Of a stretch of DNA of 53,934 nt, positions 27,848 through 37,216 are shown in pieces. The stretch spans positions 1-53,934 of the forward strand of contig JAKPDW010000047.1 of NCBI GenBank assembly GCA_029552245.1. Direction: 5' to 3'. The notes beneath the pieces are model-generated. The model searched no databases, was not told the origin of the DNA, and saw only the letters and a program-made list of their open reading frames with translations. This DNA comes from Deltaproteobacteria bacterium. Lineage in GTDB: Bacteria > Desulfobacterota > Desulfomonilia > UBA1062. Position 1 is the stretch's first letter; the number at the start of each line of letters is the position of its first letter. A program made the position numbers and the translations under genes.

Positions 27848-29944
27848 ATGGATGAACTCGTGAAGATATTCCTCGAAGAGAGCGAGGACGAGATCAGGGA
27901 GCTCGAGACCGGGCTCATGAGGCTGGAGGAGGATAGCGGCGACGAGGACACCATAAACCGGGTCTTCCGCGCGGCCCACACGATCAAGGGCTCTGCCGGT
28001 CTTGTCGGTTTCGAGGAAGTGAGCAACTACACCCATACCATCGAGAGCATCCTCGACAGGATACGGAAGAAGGAACTGACGGTCACCAAGGCCCTCGTCT
28101 CCTCGCTCCTCGGCGGGGTGGACTTCTTGAAGAGGATGATCTCGGCCGAGGTCGAGGGCTCGCCCGTCGACTCGAACGAGGTGGAAGAGGCCCTCAAGCA
28201 CATCAAGCGCTTCCTCGGCATGAAGGGTGTTTCCAGGGATGCGCAAGGCAAGGCGGTCGAGGCGACCGGGAAGACGCCTGAAAAGGTATACCTGATCACC
28301 ATGAAGTTCAGGCCTGACATCCTGTCCACCGGGCAAGACCCCCTCATGCTCATCAGGGAACTCATGGACATGGGCGAGATCATCGAGTCCCGGGCCTTCA
28401 CCGAGGACATCCCCGGTTTCTACGAGCTCCAGCCGACCACGTGCTACACGTCCTGGGAGATCGTGCTGAAGACATCCAGGCCGATCTCCGAGATCAACAA
28501 CGTCTTCATCTTCGTCATGGACGAAAACGAGATATCGATCCACGACATCTCCTCCCAGTACAAGAACGGGGTGGACCTCTCCCTGGCCGAGAAACCCATC
28601 GGCGAGATCCTGGTCGAGAAAGGGATCGTGAGGGAGACGGACGTGATCGAGGCACTGAGGGAACACAAGACCACGGGCCAGGCACTTGTCGAGAAGGGCA
28701 AGGTTTCGAGGGAAACAGTGGAGAAGATGGCCCTCGCCCAGTCGGAAAGCCGGAAAGTGGCGAAGGCGACGACCATCAGGGTGGACACGGACAAGCTCGA
28801 CAGGCTCATGAACCTGGTCGGCGAGATGGTGATCTCCGTGGCCCGCGTCTCCCAGTGCGCCAACGAGATAACCGACGCCTCGGTGTCGAAATCCCTCACC
28901 GCCGCGACCGCATCGCTGGAGCGCATCTCCAGGGATCTCCAGGAACAGGTCATGAGGGTTCGCATGGTGCCGGTCGAGGGGACGTTCAACAGGTTCAAGA
29001 GGGTGGTCAGGGACATGTCCTTCGAGCTCGGCAAGAAGATCGAGATCAAGATGTCGGGCACGGAGACCGAGCTCGACAAGAACGTGATCGAGCAGATCAG
29101 CGACCCCCTCAAGCACATGATCCGCAACTCGATCGACCACGGCATCGAGTCTCCCGAGGGAAGGAGAAGGAAGGGCAAGCCCGAGACGGGCACCATCTGG
29201 CTCAAGGCCTACCAGCGCGAGGGGAACATCTACATAGAGATATCCGACGACGGCAGGGGCATCGACAAGGCGAAGGTGCTCGCAAAGGCCGTAGAGAAGG
29301 GCATCGCGGAGCCGGGCAGGTCGTATACCGACAAGGAGATCTACGAGATGCTCTTCGCTCCGGGGCTCTCCACCGCAGACAGGGTGAGCGAGCTTTCCGG
29401 CAGGGGGGTCGGGATGGACGTGGTGAAGAGGAACATCGAGGAGCTGAGGGGAACCGTCGAGATCTCTTCCGAGGAGAACAAGGGCTCCACCTTCAAGGTC
29501 AAGCTGCCTCTCACGCTCGCCATCATCGACGGCATGATGATCAGGGTCGGCAGCGAGATCCTCACCATTCCCCTGGCCATGATAGACAAGTCGGTCAGGC
29601 CGTCAAGGACGGAGATAAAGACCGTCGAGGGCAAGGGCGAGCTCGTGGACATCAGGGGTGACTACCTGCCGCTGGTGCGCCTCTACGATCTCTTCAGGAT
29701 CCCGTCCGAGAAGACGGATCCCACAGAGGCGCTCGTCGTGGTGCTTCACGGCGCAGAGAACCGCTTCGGCATCCTCGTGGACGACGTGCTCGGCCAGACA
29801 CAGGCGGTGATCAAGAGCATCGACAAGAACTTCAAGAAGATCGAGGGCACTTCCGGGGCCACCATCCTCGGGAACGGGAGGGTGTCCCTGATCCTGGACG
29901 TCCACGGCATCGAGAAGATGGCCTTCGTGGGGTCGGCCATGTGA
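27848..29944 (+). CDS. cheA: Chemotaxis histidine kinase CheA
   Basis: CheA autophosphorylates under receptor control and passes phosphate to CheY and CheB. The 698 residues run: an Hpt domain (AAHTIKGSAGLVGF, His44); a P2-like region (about 140-235); an unusual stretch about 245-300 with a repeated GEILVEKG/GQALVEKG pattern resembling the N-domain of MshE-type ATPases; the dimerisation helix (LDRLMNLVGEMVI); the ATPase domain (HMIRNSIDHGIE, DDGRGID, GRGVGMDVV); and a C-terminal CheW-like domain. All catalytic boxes are intact. Confidence 0.95.
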   Translation: MDELVKIFLEESEDEIRELETGLMRLEEDSGDEDTINRVFRAAHTIKGSAGLVGFEEVSNYTHTIESILDRIRKKELTVTKALVSSLLGGVDFLKRMISAEVEGSPVDSNEVEEALKHIKRFLGMKGVSRDAQGKAVEATGKTPEKVYLITMKFRPDILSTGQDPLMLIRELMDMGEIIESRAFTEDIPGFYELQPTTCYTSWEIVLKTSRPISEINNVFIFVMDENEISIHDISSQYKNGVDLSLAEKPIGEILVEKGIVRETDVIEALREHKTTGQALVEKGKVSRETVEKMALAQSESRKVAKATTIRVDTDKLDRLMNLVGEMVISVARVSQCANEITDASVSKSLTAATASLERISRDLQEQVMRVRMVPVEGTFNRFKRVVRDMSFELGKKIEIKMSGTETELDKNVIEQISDPLKHMIRNSIDHGIESPEGRRRKGKPETGTIWLKAYQREGNIYIEISDDGRGIDKAKVLAKAVEKGIAEPGRSYTDKEIYEMLFAPGLSTADRVSELSGRGVGMDVVKRNIEELRGTVEISSEENKGSTFKVKLPLTLAIIDGMMIRVGSEILTIPLAMIDKSVRPSRTEIKTVEGKGELVDIRGDYLPLVRLYDLFRIPSEKTDPTEALVVVLHGAENRFGILVDDVLGQTQAVIKSIDKNFKKIEGTSGATILGNGRVSLILDVHGIEKMAFVGSAM

Positions 29945-30008
29945 GAGGGTTCGAGGCGGCATACAAACACCCTGGCATATACCACAATTCGTAAAAGGAG
30001 ATAACGTC

Positions 30009-31673
30009 ATGGCGATGAGGTGGAAACTCAGAGAAAGGCTCACGGCGCTCGTACTCTGTACGGGGCTCATACCGCTCATCGTGGTCATCGTCTACACCGG
30101 CATCAGGATCAGCGGTCACCTCAAGCATCAGGCCTCTGACTACCTGAAGGTCAAGGTGGATGCGTTCGCGAGGATGGCCGAGGTCAGGAGCGCCTCGATC
30201 GAGGGCAACCTCGACATCATCAAGGAACAGCTCATGAAATCCCTCAAGAATGAGCTCATAAACGAGGCGTCGAAGGAAAGGTACTTCGAGACGGGCTACC
30301 TCACCATCTTCACCTCGGACGGCACGTGCGTCTACCACCCGAAGGCCGAGTTCCGCAACAACAAGACCCTGTACAACGAGAACGACTTCGTGAAGAAGGC
30401 CTTGAGCAAGAAACAGGGTTCTTTCCTCTACACCTTCGGCGGACAGGACAAGATCAGCTACCTGGCATACATCAAGCCCCTCGACTGGGTGATCTGGGCA
30501 GCGGTGCCTGCGAGCGAGGCCCTGAGCGAGGTGAGGATGCTCCAGGTCGAGCTCTTCGCCTTCCTCATTGTGACAGCGATCGTGGTGGCGGTCCTGGGAA
30601 TCCTCTTCTCGAGCAGGATAGCCTCGAGGGCACGCCAGATCTCAAACTCGATGATGGACATAGCCCAGGGCGAGGCGGACCTCTCCAAACGGCTCCCGGT
30701 CCTGTCCACCGACGAGATCGGGGAGATCGCCTCCTGGTTCAACACGTTCGTCGAGAACCTCGAGGAGGTGATCGGCAAGGTGAAGCAGGCGGCCATGCAC
30801 GTGGACACCGCGACCAGGGAGGTGGCATCCGGCGCGCAAGGGCTCTCCCAGGCGACCCAGGAGCAGGCCTCGGCCATCGAGGAGGTGGCGGCCACCATCG
30901 AGCAGATGACTTCCTCGATTAAGCACAACGCCGAGAACGCGAGCGACGGCAGGACGAAGGCCACGGAGATGGTACGCATGGCGAACGCGAGCGGTGAGGC
31001 GGCGCAGGAGCTCGTGAGGGGCATGAGCGAGATCTCGGAGGCATCGAAGAAGATCGGCGACATCATCGTCACGGTCAACGAGGTCGCGTTCCAGACGAAC
31101 CTCCTCGCCCTCAACGCCGCTGTGGAGGCGGCCAGAGCCGGGGAACACGGCAAGGGGTTCGCCGTGGTCGCCGAGGAGGTGCGGGCGCTCGCACAGAGGT
31201 CGGCCGAGGCCGCGCGCGAGATCAAGGCCCTCATCGAGGACACGGTGAACAAGATCGCGGCCGGCGACACCATGGTCAAGAAGTCCGGCGAGTCCCTGGA
31301 GCAGATCATCAGGCACATCCAGGACCTCTCCCAGGTCATGGAGGAGATCGCGGCCGCATCCAGCGAACAGGCCAGCGGCGTCGACGAGCTCAACAGGGCG
31401 ATCTCCCAGATCGACACGACGACACAGCAGAACGCCTCCACGGTGGAGGAACTGGCGAGCACCTCGGACAACCTCAGCATGGAGGCCAAGGAACTCGCCG
31501 AGGTCGTGGCCAGGTTCAGGGTGTCGCGGGAGATCGAGTCCTCCTCGGCCAAGAAGGGGCCGTACCGCGCCAAGGCACCCCGAGCCCTCACGCAGAAACC
31601 GGTCAAGAAGGCGGCGACCAGGGAGCCCGAGCCTCCAGAGGCCGACTTCGAGGACGACTTCGAGGAATTCTGA
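30009..31673 (+). CDS. Methyl-accepting chemotaxis protein with periplasmic Cache-like sensor
   Basis: A 554-residue receptor: TM1 about 12-32, a periplasmic single-Cache-like domain to about 177 (YLTIFTSDGTCVYHP, FGGQDKISYLAYIKPLDWVIWAAVP), TM2 about 178-200, a HAMP domain (ASRARQISNSMMDIAQGEADLSKRLP), then the signalling helix bundle with the hairpin tip EVAFQTNLLALNAAVEAARAGEHGKGFAVVAEEVRALAQRS. The tail ends in a very acidic segment with terminal EEF, possibly a docking site for CheR/CheB/CheD. AAAAGGAG precedes the ATG. The ligand is unknown. Confidence 0.94.
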   Translation: MAMRWKLRERLTALVLCTGLIPLIVVIVYTGIRISGHLKHQASDYLKVKVDAFARMAEVRSASIEGNLDIIKEQLMKSLKNELINEASKERYFETGYLTIFTSDGTCVYHPKAEFRNNKTLYNENDFVKKALSKKQGSFLYTFGGQDKISYLAYIKPLDWVIWAAVPASEALSEVRMLQVELFAFLIVTAIVVAVLGILFSSRIASRARQISNSMMDIAQGEADLSKRLPVLSTDEIGEIASWFNTFVENLEEVIGKVKQAAMHVDTATREVASGAQGLSQATQEQASAIEEVAATIEQMTSSIKHNAENASDGRTKATEMVRMANASGEAAQELVRGMSEISEASKKIGDIIVTVNEVAFQTNLLALNAAVEAARAGEHGKGFAVVAEEVRALAQRSAEAAREIKALIEDTVNKIAAGDTMVKKSGESLEQIIRHIQDLSQVMEEIAAASSEQASGVDELNRAISQIDTTTQQNASTVEELASTSDNLSMEAKELAEVVARFRVSREIESSSAKKGPYRAKAPRALTQKPVKKAATREPEPPEADFEDDFEEF

Positions 31674-31688
31674 TACGGAGGCCTGCTG

Positions 31689-32171
31689 ATGGCGAGAGCG
31701 GTCAACACAGAGACGGCCAAGAACCTGTCCAACCAGTTCGTGACCTTCCAGCTTGGATCGGAGACCTACGGGATCCCCATCCTCAAGCTCAACGAGATCA
31801 TCGCCTACCAGAACTGCACCCAGATCCCCAACGTGCCGAAGTTCATCAAGGGGGTGCTCAACCTGAGAGGGGTGGTGGTCCCTGTCTTCGACCTCAGGGA
31901 ACGGTTCGGCATGGAGACCAAGGAGTACGACCAGTTCACGGTCATCATGGTGCTCGACGTATCGGGCAGGACCATGGGGCTCGTGGTGGACGCGGTGAGT
32001 GACGTCGTCACCCTGCACGACGACGACATCAAGCCGCGCCCGCACTTCTCGACGGGGATCAGCACCGAGTTCATCAAGGGCATGGGGATCAAGGACGGAT
32101 CATTCATCATCATACTGGACACCGACAGGTTGCTCTCCGACGAGGAGTTGAACATGGTCGACGGGGTATGA
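31689..32171 (+). CDS. cheW: CheW coupling protein
   Basis: A 160-residue adaptor linking CheA to receptors. FVTFQLGSETYGIPILKLNEII, IKGVLNLRGVVVPVFDLRERFG and GLVVDAVSDVVTL are the standard CheW segments. It follows the receptor gene by 15 bases and overlaps cheR by four. Confidence 0.95.
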   Translation: MARAVNTETAKNLSNQFVTFQLGSETYGIPILKLNEIIAYQNCTQIPNVPKFIKGVLNLRGVVVPVFDLRERFGMETKEYDQFTVIMVLDVSGRTMGLVVDAVSDVVTLHDDDIKPRPHFSTGISTEFIKGMGIKDGSFIIILDTDRLLSDEELNMVDGV

Positions 32172-33013
32172 CGCCTGACCTGTGCACACGGACATACACC
32201 ATCACGGACAGGGAATTCGAGCTCTTCCGGGACCTCATCTTCCGGCAGACCGGGATCCATCTCTCGGACCGCAAGAAGAACCTGGTCGTGGCCCGTCTCT
32301 CGAAGCGCCTCAGGGCGCTCGACCTGGAGAACTTCACCGAGTACTACCGGTTTCTCACAGAACGGCCGGACGCATCGAGCGAACTGGTCAACCTGGTCAA
32401 CAGGGTGACCACGAACAAGACTGACTTCTTCAGGGAGAACCACCATTTCGACTTCCTGAGGGGCGATGTCCTTCCCGAGATCCTCGAGAACGCCAGCAGG
32501 GGGGGACCGAAAAAACTGAGGATCTGGTCCGCCGGGTGCTCGACAGGCGAGGAACCCTACAGCATCGCCATGACGGTGCACGATTTCTTCTCGAACGAGC
32601 GGGGTTGGGACATCAAGATCCTCGCCACCGACCTGGACACCGAGGTGCTCGGTTTCGCCTACCGCGGCGTGTACCCGAGCCAGAGGGTTGCGCCCGTGCC
32701 CGGGCCTTTCTTGACCAAATACTTCGAGAGGACCGCCGAGGGGTACTCGGTCAAGAGGCAGATCAGGGACATGGTGATCTTCAGGAGGCTGGACCTGATG
32801 GACGCGATGTTCCCCCTCAAGAGCCAGGTGGACGTCATATTCTGCAGGAACGTCATGATCTACTTCAACGACGAGACGAAGGCCTCTCTCGTGGGGAAGT
32901 TCCACAGGCACCTGAGGAACGACGGGTATCTCTTCATCGGCCACTCCGAGTCGCTCATGCATATGAAGGACCTGTTCACGTTCGTCAGGCACACGGTGTA
33001 CAGGAAGGTGTAG
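32168..33013 (+). CDS. cheR: Chemoreceptor methyltransferase CheR
   Basis: An S-adenosylmethionine-dependent enzyme that methylates glutamates of chemoreceptors. The 281-residue product has the N-terminal helical domain (FRQTGIHLSDRKKNLVVARLSKRLRAL), VTTNKTDFFRE, the SAM motif IWSAGCSTGEEPYSIAM, ILATDLDTEVL and DVIFCRNVMIYF. Complete length. It overlaps cheW (ATGA) and lies two bases before cheD. Confidence 0.96.
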   Translation: MTPDLCTRTYTITDREFELFRDLIFRQTGIHLSDRKKNLVVARLSKRLRALDLENFTEYYRFLTERPDASSELVNLVNRVTTNKTDFFRENHHFDFLRGDVLPEILENASRGGPKKLRIWSAGCSTGEEPYSIAMTVHDFFSNERGWDIKILATDLDTEVLGFAYRGVYPSQRVAPVPGPFLTKYFERTAEGYSVKRQIRDMVIFRRLDLMDAMFPLKSQVDVIFCRNVMIYFNDETKASLVGKFHRHLRNDGYLFIGHSESLMHMKDLFTFVRHTVYRKV

Positions 33014-33015
33014 AC

Positions 33016-33612
33016 ATGTACAGGCGATACAGCGACAAGTTCAAGCGCCCCATGGTGATCATCTACCCCGGCGAGTTCCACGTGAGCTCCAAGGAGATCG
33101 TCGCCACGGTGCTCGGTTCCTGTATTTCTGTGTGCATCAGGGACCCCGAGGCGGGCATTGGCGGCATGAACCACTTCATGCTGCCCGGAGATGTCCGGTC
33201 CGAGGAGATGTTCCTATCCGAATCCACCAAGTATGGGATGTTCGCCATGGAGCAGCTCATCAAGGCGATCACGGACAAGGGCGGGAAGCAGAGGAACTTC
33301 CAGGCGAAGGTCTTCGGCGGGGGGCACGTGCTGAACTTCAGGAAGTCGGACGGGAACGTGCCCGAGTCGAACATCGAGTTCGTGAGGGCCTTCTTGAAGA
33401 TGGAGGGCATACCCATCGTGAGCGAGGACGTGGGCGGCTATGCAGGCAGGAAGATCCTCTACTTCCCGGATACGGGAAGGGTCCTGCTCAAGAGACTGAA
33501 GTCGACCATCGACTCCAGGCTGATCGAGGCCGAGGAGGCATACAAGATCAGGCTCTTCGCGCAGAAAGACCACCTGGGGACCGAGGGCGAGAAAGAGCCG
33601 GGGAAAGAATGA
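33016..33612 (+). CDS. cheD: Chemoreceptor glutamine deamidase CheD
   Basis: CheD deamidates specific receptor glutamines and binds CheC-type phosphatases in some species. The 198-residue product carries VLGSCISVCIRDP with the catalytic Cys, GGMNHFMLP with the His, and KVFGGGHVL. AGGAAGG lies seven bases before the ATG. No cheC or cheX gene is in this operon. Confidence 0.95.
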   Translation: MYRRYSDKFKRPMVIIYPGEFHVSSKEIVATVLGSCISVCIRDPEAGIGGMNHFMLPGDVRSEEMFLSESTKYGMFAMEQLIKAITDKGGKQRNFQAKVFGGGHVLNFRKSDGNVPESNIEFVRAFLKMEGIPIVSEDVGGYAGRKILYFPDTGRVLLKRLKSTIDSRLIEAEEAYKIRLFAQKDHLGTEGEKEPGKE

Positions 33613-33619
33613 GGCTGCC

Positions 33620-34708
33620 ATGGAACGTGTAAGAGTTCTCATCGTGGACGATTCGGCCCTCGTAAGGAAGGTCCTCAAGGAGATCCTCGAGTCGGACCCC
33701 GGCATAGAGGTGGCGGGGACCGCCCCGGACCCCCTCATCGCGGTGCGCAAGATCAAGGAACTCAAGCCCGACGTGCTCACCCTCGACATCGAGATGCCCA
33801 AGATGGACGGGCTCACGTTCCTCTCCCGCCTCATGCGATCGACGCCTATGCCGGTGGTCATGTTCTCTTCCCTGACCGAGGCAGGGGCCAACGCCACCAT
33901 GAAGGCGCTGTCCCTGGGCGCCATCGACTTCCTGGCCAAGCCCAAGGTAAAGCTCAGCGAAGGCATCGAGGACCTGAGGTACGAGTTGTGCACCAAGGTC
34001 CGTACCGCGGCCCACGCGAAGATCAAGAAGGCGATCTCTCCGCCCAACCTCTCCGTCCCTCCCAAGCTGAGCGTGGATGCGGTGATCAAGCCCGAACGGT
34101 CGCCGAGGATCAAGGAAGGCGCCAAGGTCTTGGTGATAGGGGCATCCACGGGTGGGACCGTCGCGCTGGAGCAGATCCTCAGCAAGATGCCGGCGGACGG
34201 CCCGGCCACCCTCATCGTGCAGCACATGCCACCCGTGTTCACCTCTTCCTTCGCCAAGCGGGTGGACTCCCTCTCGGCGATGAAGGTCATCGAGGCCCGC
34301 GACAACGACGAGCTCAGGCAGGGCCAGGCGCTGATAGCGCCGGGCGGCAAACACATGATCGTGCACAAGGGGCAGAGGGGATACTTCGTGAGGGTGATGG
34401 ACGGCCCGCCGGTCAACAGGCACATCCCGTCGGTGGACGTTCTCTTCAGGTCCGCCGCGAACGTGCTCGGGCCCAATGCGGTCGGGGTCATCCTCACCGG
34501 CATGGGTGACGACGGCGCCAGGGGGCTCAAGGAAATGAGGGACGCGGGCGCCTTCACCATCGCGCAGGACGAGGAGAGCTGCGTGGTGTTCGGCATGCCC
34601 AAGGTTGCCATCGAGATGGGTGGTGCGTGCAGGGTCCTGCCCCTCTCCGGCATCGCGAGCTTCGTCATGGACATGCTATCGCCTGAAGGAACGAACGACA
34701 GGACGTAA
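33620..34708 (+). CDS. cheB: Chemoreceptor methylesterase CheB
   Basis: CheB removes receptor methyl groups when phosphorylated by CheA. The 362-residue product has an N-terminal receiver (Asp56 in LTLDIEMPKMDG; Lys in FLAKPK) and a C-terminal esterase domain with the catalytic triad positions in IGASTGG (Ser176), IVQHMP and GMGDDGARGL. Both halves look intact. It follows cheD by seven bases. Confidence 0.96.
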   Translation: MERVRVLIVDDSALVRKVLKEILESDPGIEVAGTAPDPLIAVRKIKELKPDVLTLDIEMPKMDGLTFLSRLMRSTPMPVVMFSSLTEAGANATMKALSLGAIDFLAKPKVKLSEGIEDLRYELCTKVRTAAHAKIKKAISPPNLSVPPKLSVDAVIKPERSPRIKEGAKVLVIGASTGGTVALEQILSKMPADGPATLIVQHMPPVFTSSFAKRVDSLSAMKVIEARDNDELRQGQALIAPGGKHMIVHKGQRGYFVRVMDGPPVNRHIPSVDVLFRSAANVLGPNAVGVILTGMGDDGARGLKEMRDAGAFTIAQDEESCVVFGMPKVAIEMGGACRVLPLSGIASFVMDMLSPEGTNDRT

Positions 34709-34728
34709 CGCCGCACCGGGACACGCAC

Positions 34729-36990
34729 ATGGGGGAGATCAGGAACATTCTCATCATCGACCCTGACAAGAGATCGGGTGATCTCTCCAGAAAACTCAGG
34801 CGCAAGGGTTTCCAGGCCGCGTGGGCCAAGAACGTCGAAGATGCGCTCTCCCTCGTCATGGATGGCAAGCCCGACCTCGTGCTGTTCGGTTTGGACGGCA
34901 TACCCGAGCGCTCCCTTGCCGCCATAGGCGAGATCGGCGAGCTCTCGCCCGGCACCGTGGTGGTGGCGGCGGCAGCCTCAGCAGCCGAGGCCGGCACCGC
35001 CGTCGAGTGCATGCGGAGAGGGACGATGGACCTCCTCTTCAAGCCCGTGACCCCGGGCGCGCTCCTCGAATGCATACGGCGCATAGAGAGACGACTGAAC
35101 AACCTGTGCATCGGGATGACGCCGAACACCGGGTGCGTCGCCAGGGAACACAAGACCCTCGTCTTCCCCAACGAGATCGAGAACCTCCCCTACCTGATCA
35201 ACCAGGCGGTGCTCAACGCCCCTGTCGTGTGCCGGGACGTCGAGACGCTGAAGATGGCGCTCTCCGAGATCCTCATCAACGCCATAGAGCACGGCAACCT
35301 CGAGATCACCATGGAGGAGAAGGCCTCTGCGGTCAAGAAGGGGGCGTTCGAGAAGCTCGTGCACAGGAGGCTTGCCGACCCGAGGCTTTCCTCGAGGAGG
35401 GTCACCCTCGAGGTCTTCATGGACGAGGACAGGCTGGAATACGTCGTGACGGACGAGGGGAGAGGGTTCGACTACCGAAAGGAGGTCGACCCCGACCCCA
35501 ACGCCCACATAGGGAGCGGGCTCGGGATCCAGATAGCGAGAGCCTTCTTCCACGAGGTCAGGTACGAGGGTGAAGGCAACAGGGTCCATCTCGTCTACTA
35601 CCGGGACCCCCGCCTGCATCGAGGCGGCCGGGAAACGGGCCCGGCGTCCTTGACGATGAATGCGCATCGACCTGTGGGCGGAAAGAGCGGGGCGGCCGGG
35701 GCGGGTGACCTCGGCGACGGGGTGTTCCTTACGGGCACCATGAACATAGACGTGATCGTCCAGCTTGCCGAGTCCTTCCCCATGGGGCTGCTCCTCGTCA
35801 CCGACAGCGAGCGCATAGCCATGTGGAACCAGAAGGCCGAGCAGATCACCTCCATCACGTCCTCAAGCCTCGTAGGCGCGCATGTGTCCGAGGCCCCCGC
35901 CTTTGTCCGACACCTCCTCGATCAATCGAGCTCCCACGCCGACCTCGTCCTCGACGAGTTCGACACCCGCATCTACGAGAAGACCATGCATACCGTCGAA
36001 CCGAGGGAGGGCAGGAGATTCTCGGTCGTGATCTTCTCCGACGTGACCTCGTCCCTACGGCAGAGGGAGGAGCTCGAGAGGCTCCTCATCGAGAGCGCGG
36101 AGACCCGGGACCTCATGGAGGAACAGGCGGCGAGGCTCGCGATCACGCTGGCGGAGATGGACGAGAAGAACGAGATCATTCGCCAGCAGAACCAGCGGAT
36201 GATCGAGGAGCTCGAGATGGCCGCGAGGCTCCAGAAGAGCCTGCTCCCCGACACCTTCGAGAACCTCAACGGCGTGAGCTTCTCCTGCAAGTACATCCCG
36301 TCCATCCACATAGGTGGAGACCTCTACGACGTGGTTGACCTGGGCGGCGGACAGTCTGGTTTCATCATCGCCGACGTGTCCGGGCACGGGGTGGCGGCGG
36401 CCCTCGTCTCGGCCATGTTCAAGATGAGCTTCCACGCACTCGCATCCACCGTGGCGAGCCCCACGATCCTCATGCACATGCTCAACAAGGAGCTCAGGCC
36501 GGTCCTCGAGGAGGACTACATCACCGCCTTCTTCGTGATAACCGACCGCTACAACAAGGGCATCACGTACACGAACGCGGGGCACCCCACCCCTCTCCTC
36601 TTCAGGCGCGCGACGGGAATGATCGAGGAACTCGACACGGACGGCTTCTTCCTCGGGTCTTTCGACGACGGCGGGTACGAGGAGAAGACGGTGAGCGACA
36701 TCGAGAAGGGCGATGCGCTGCTCATGTATACCGACTGCATCCTCGAGGCGGAGAACCCCGAGGGAGAGCAGTACGGCAAGGAGAGGCTCAAGGCGTGCTT
36801 CGCGCGCTGCATGGAGTCCCTGCGGGGAAACGAGGTCATCGAGGCCATCGAGGCCGATGTGCGCGCCTTCGCCGCCAAAGACAACCTCGACGACGACCTC
36901 ACCGTGTTGCTCCTCGAGTTCTGGGAAGAGGTAGGCCCGGGCGAGGAGATGCCCGCGGACGGGGATACCGGCGGGTTCGTGGAGTTCTGA
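34729..36990 (+). CDS. Multidomain protein: pseudo-receiver, RsbW-like kinase, PAS and PP2C phosphatase
   Basis: The 753 residues contain four modules. Residues 1-125 form a receiver fold whose phospho-acceptor position reads LVLFGLDG, apparently Gly instead of Asp, and whose acidic pair is altered (IIDPDK). Residues about 140-300 are a GHKL ATPase of RsbW/SpoIIAB type (ALSEILINAIEHGN, VVTDEGRGFDYR, GSGLGIQIA). A PAS-like domain (about 345-445) and a coiled coil follow. The end (about 520-745) is a PP2C/SpoIIE phosphatase (IHIGGDLYDVV, IADVSGHGVAAALVS, NAGHPTPLLF, DDLTVLLL). One polypeptide thus holds both an antagonist kinase and phosphatase, with STAS partners at the start of the operon. 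Confidence 0.9.
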   Translation: MGEIRNILIIDPDKRSGDLSRKLRRKGFQAAWAKNVEDALSLVMDGKPDLVLFGLDGIPERSLAAIGEIGELSPGTVVVAAAASAAEAGTAVECMRRGTMDLLFKPVTPGALLECIRRIERRLNNLCIGMTPNTGCVAREHKTLVFPNEIENLPYLINQAVLNAPVVCRDVETLKMALSEILINAIEHGNLEITMEEKASAVKKGAFEKLVHRRLADPRLSSRRVTLEVFMDEDRLEYVVTDEGRGFDYRKEVDPDPNAHIGSGLGIQIARAFFHEVRYEGEGNRVHLVYYRDPRLHRGGRETGPASLTMNAHRPVGGKSGAAGAGDLGDGVFLTGTMNIDVIVQLAESFPMGLLLVTDSERIAMWNQKAEQITSITSSSLVGAHVSEAPAFVRHLLDQSSSHADLVLDEFDTRIYEKTMHTVEPREGRRFSVVIFSDVTSSLRQREELERLLIESAETRDLMEEQAARLAITLAEMDEKNEIIRQQNQRMIEELEMAARLQKSLLPDTFENLNGVSFSCKYIPSIHIGGDLYDVVDLGGGQSGFIIADVSGHGVAAALVSAMFKMSFHALASTVASPTILMHMLNKELRPVLEEDYITAFFVITDRYNKGITYTNAGHPTPLLFRRATGMIEELDTDGFFLGSFDDGGYEEKTVSDIEKGDALLMYTDCILEAENPEGEQYGKERLKACFARCMESLRGNEVIEAIEADVRAFAAKDNLDDDLTVLLLEFWEEVGPGEEMPADGDTGGFVEF

Positions 36991-37216
36991 CAGGATGCGG
37001 CCGACATGGAGGAGGCCCGGCAAGGCTGTTCACCTGTCGAGGCCCGACCGTTGCATGTTGGGACAGGCGTGGCGACCGCGCACCGAGGCCCTGAAACCCT
37101 GCCGGTAATGCGCCGCCGTCTCATGGCGCTGAGGCCGGGCTCGGGCGCCTGTTTCTCCCACGCGGCGGTCTCACTCGAGACACTGCCCAAGTCCTCCACG
37201 TCGAGGGCGGCCCCTC
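36991..37216. other. Spacer between chemotaxis operon and radical SAM gene
   Basis: These 226 GC-rich bases lie between two convergent genes. I see no gene and no T-run terminator; only loose GCCGCC/GGCGGT complementarity is present. Confidence 0.4.

Noticed and set aside
26552-29140. Very long minus-strand open frames opposite cheA, and similar ones at 5149-7128, 13610-15610 and 39385-41454
   Set aside because: They lie opposite clear genes, are rich in Arg, Gly, His and Pro, and are the expected shadows of high third-position GC.
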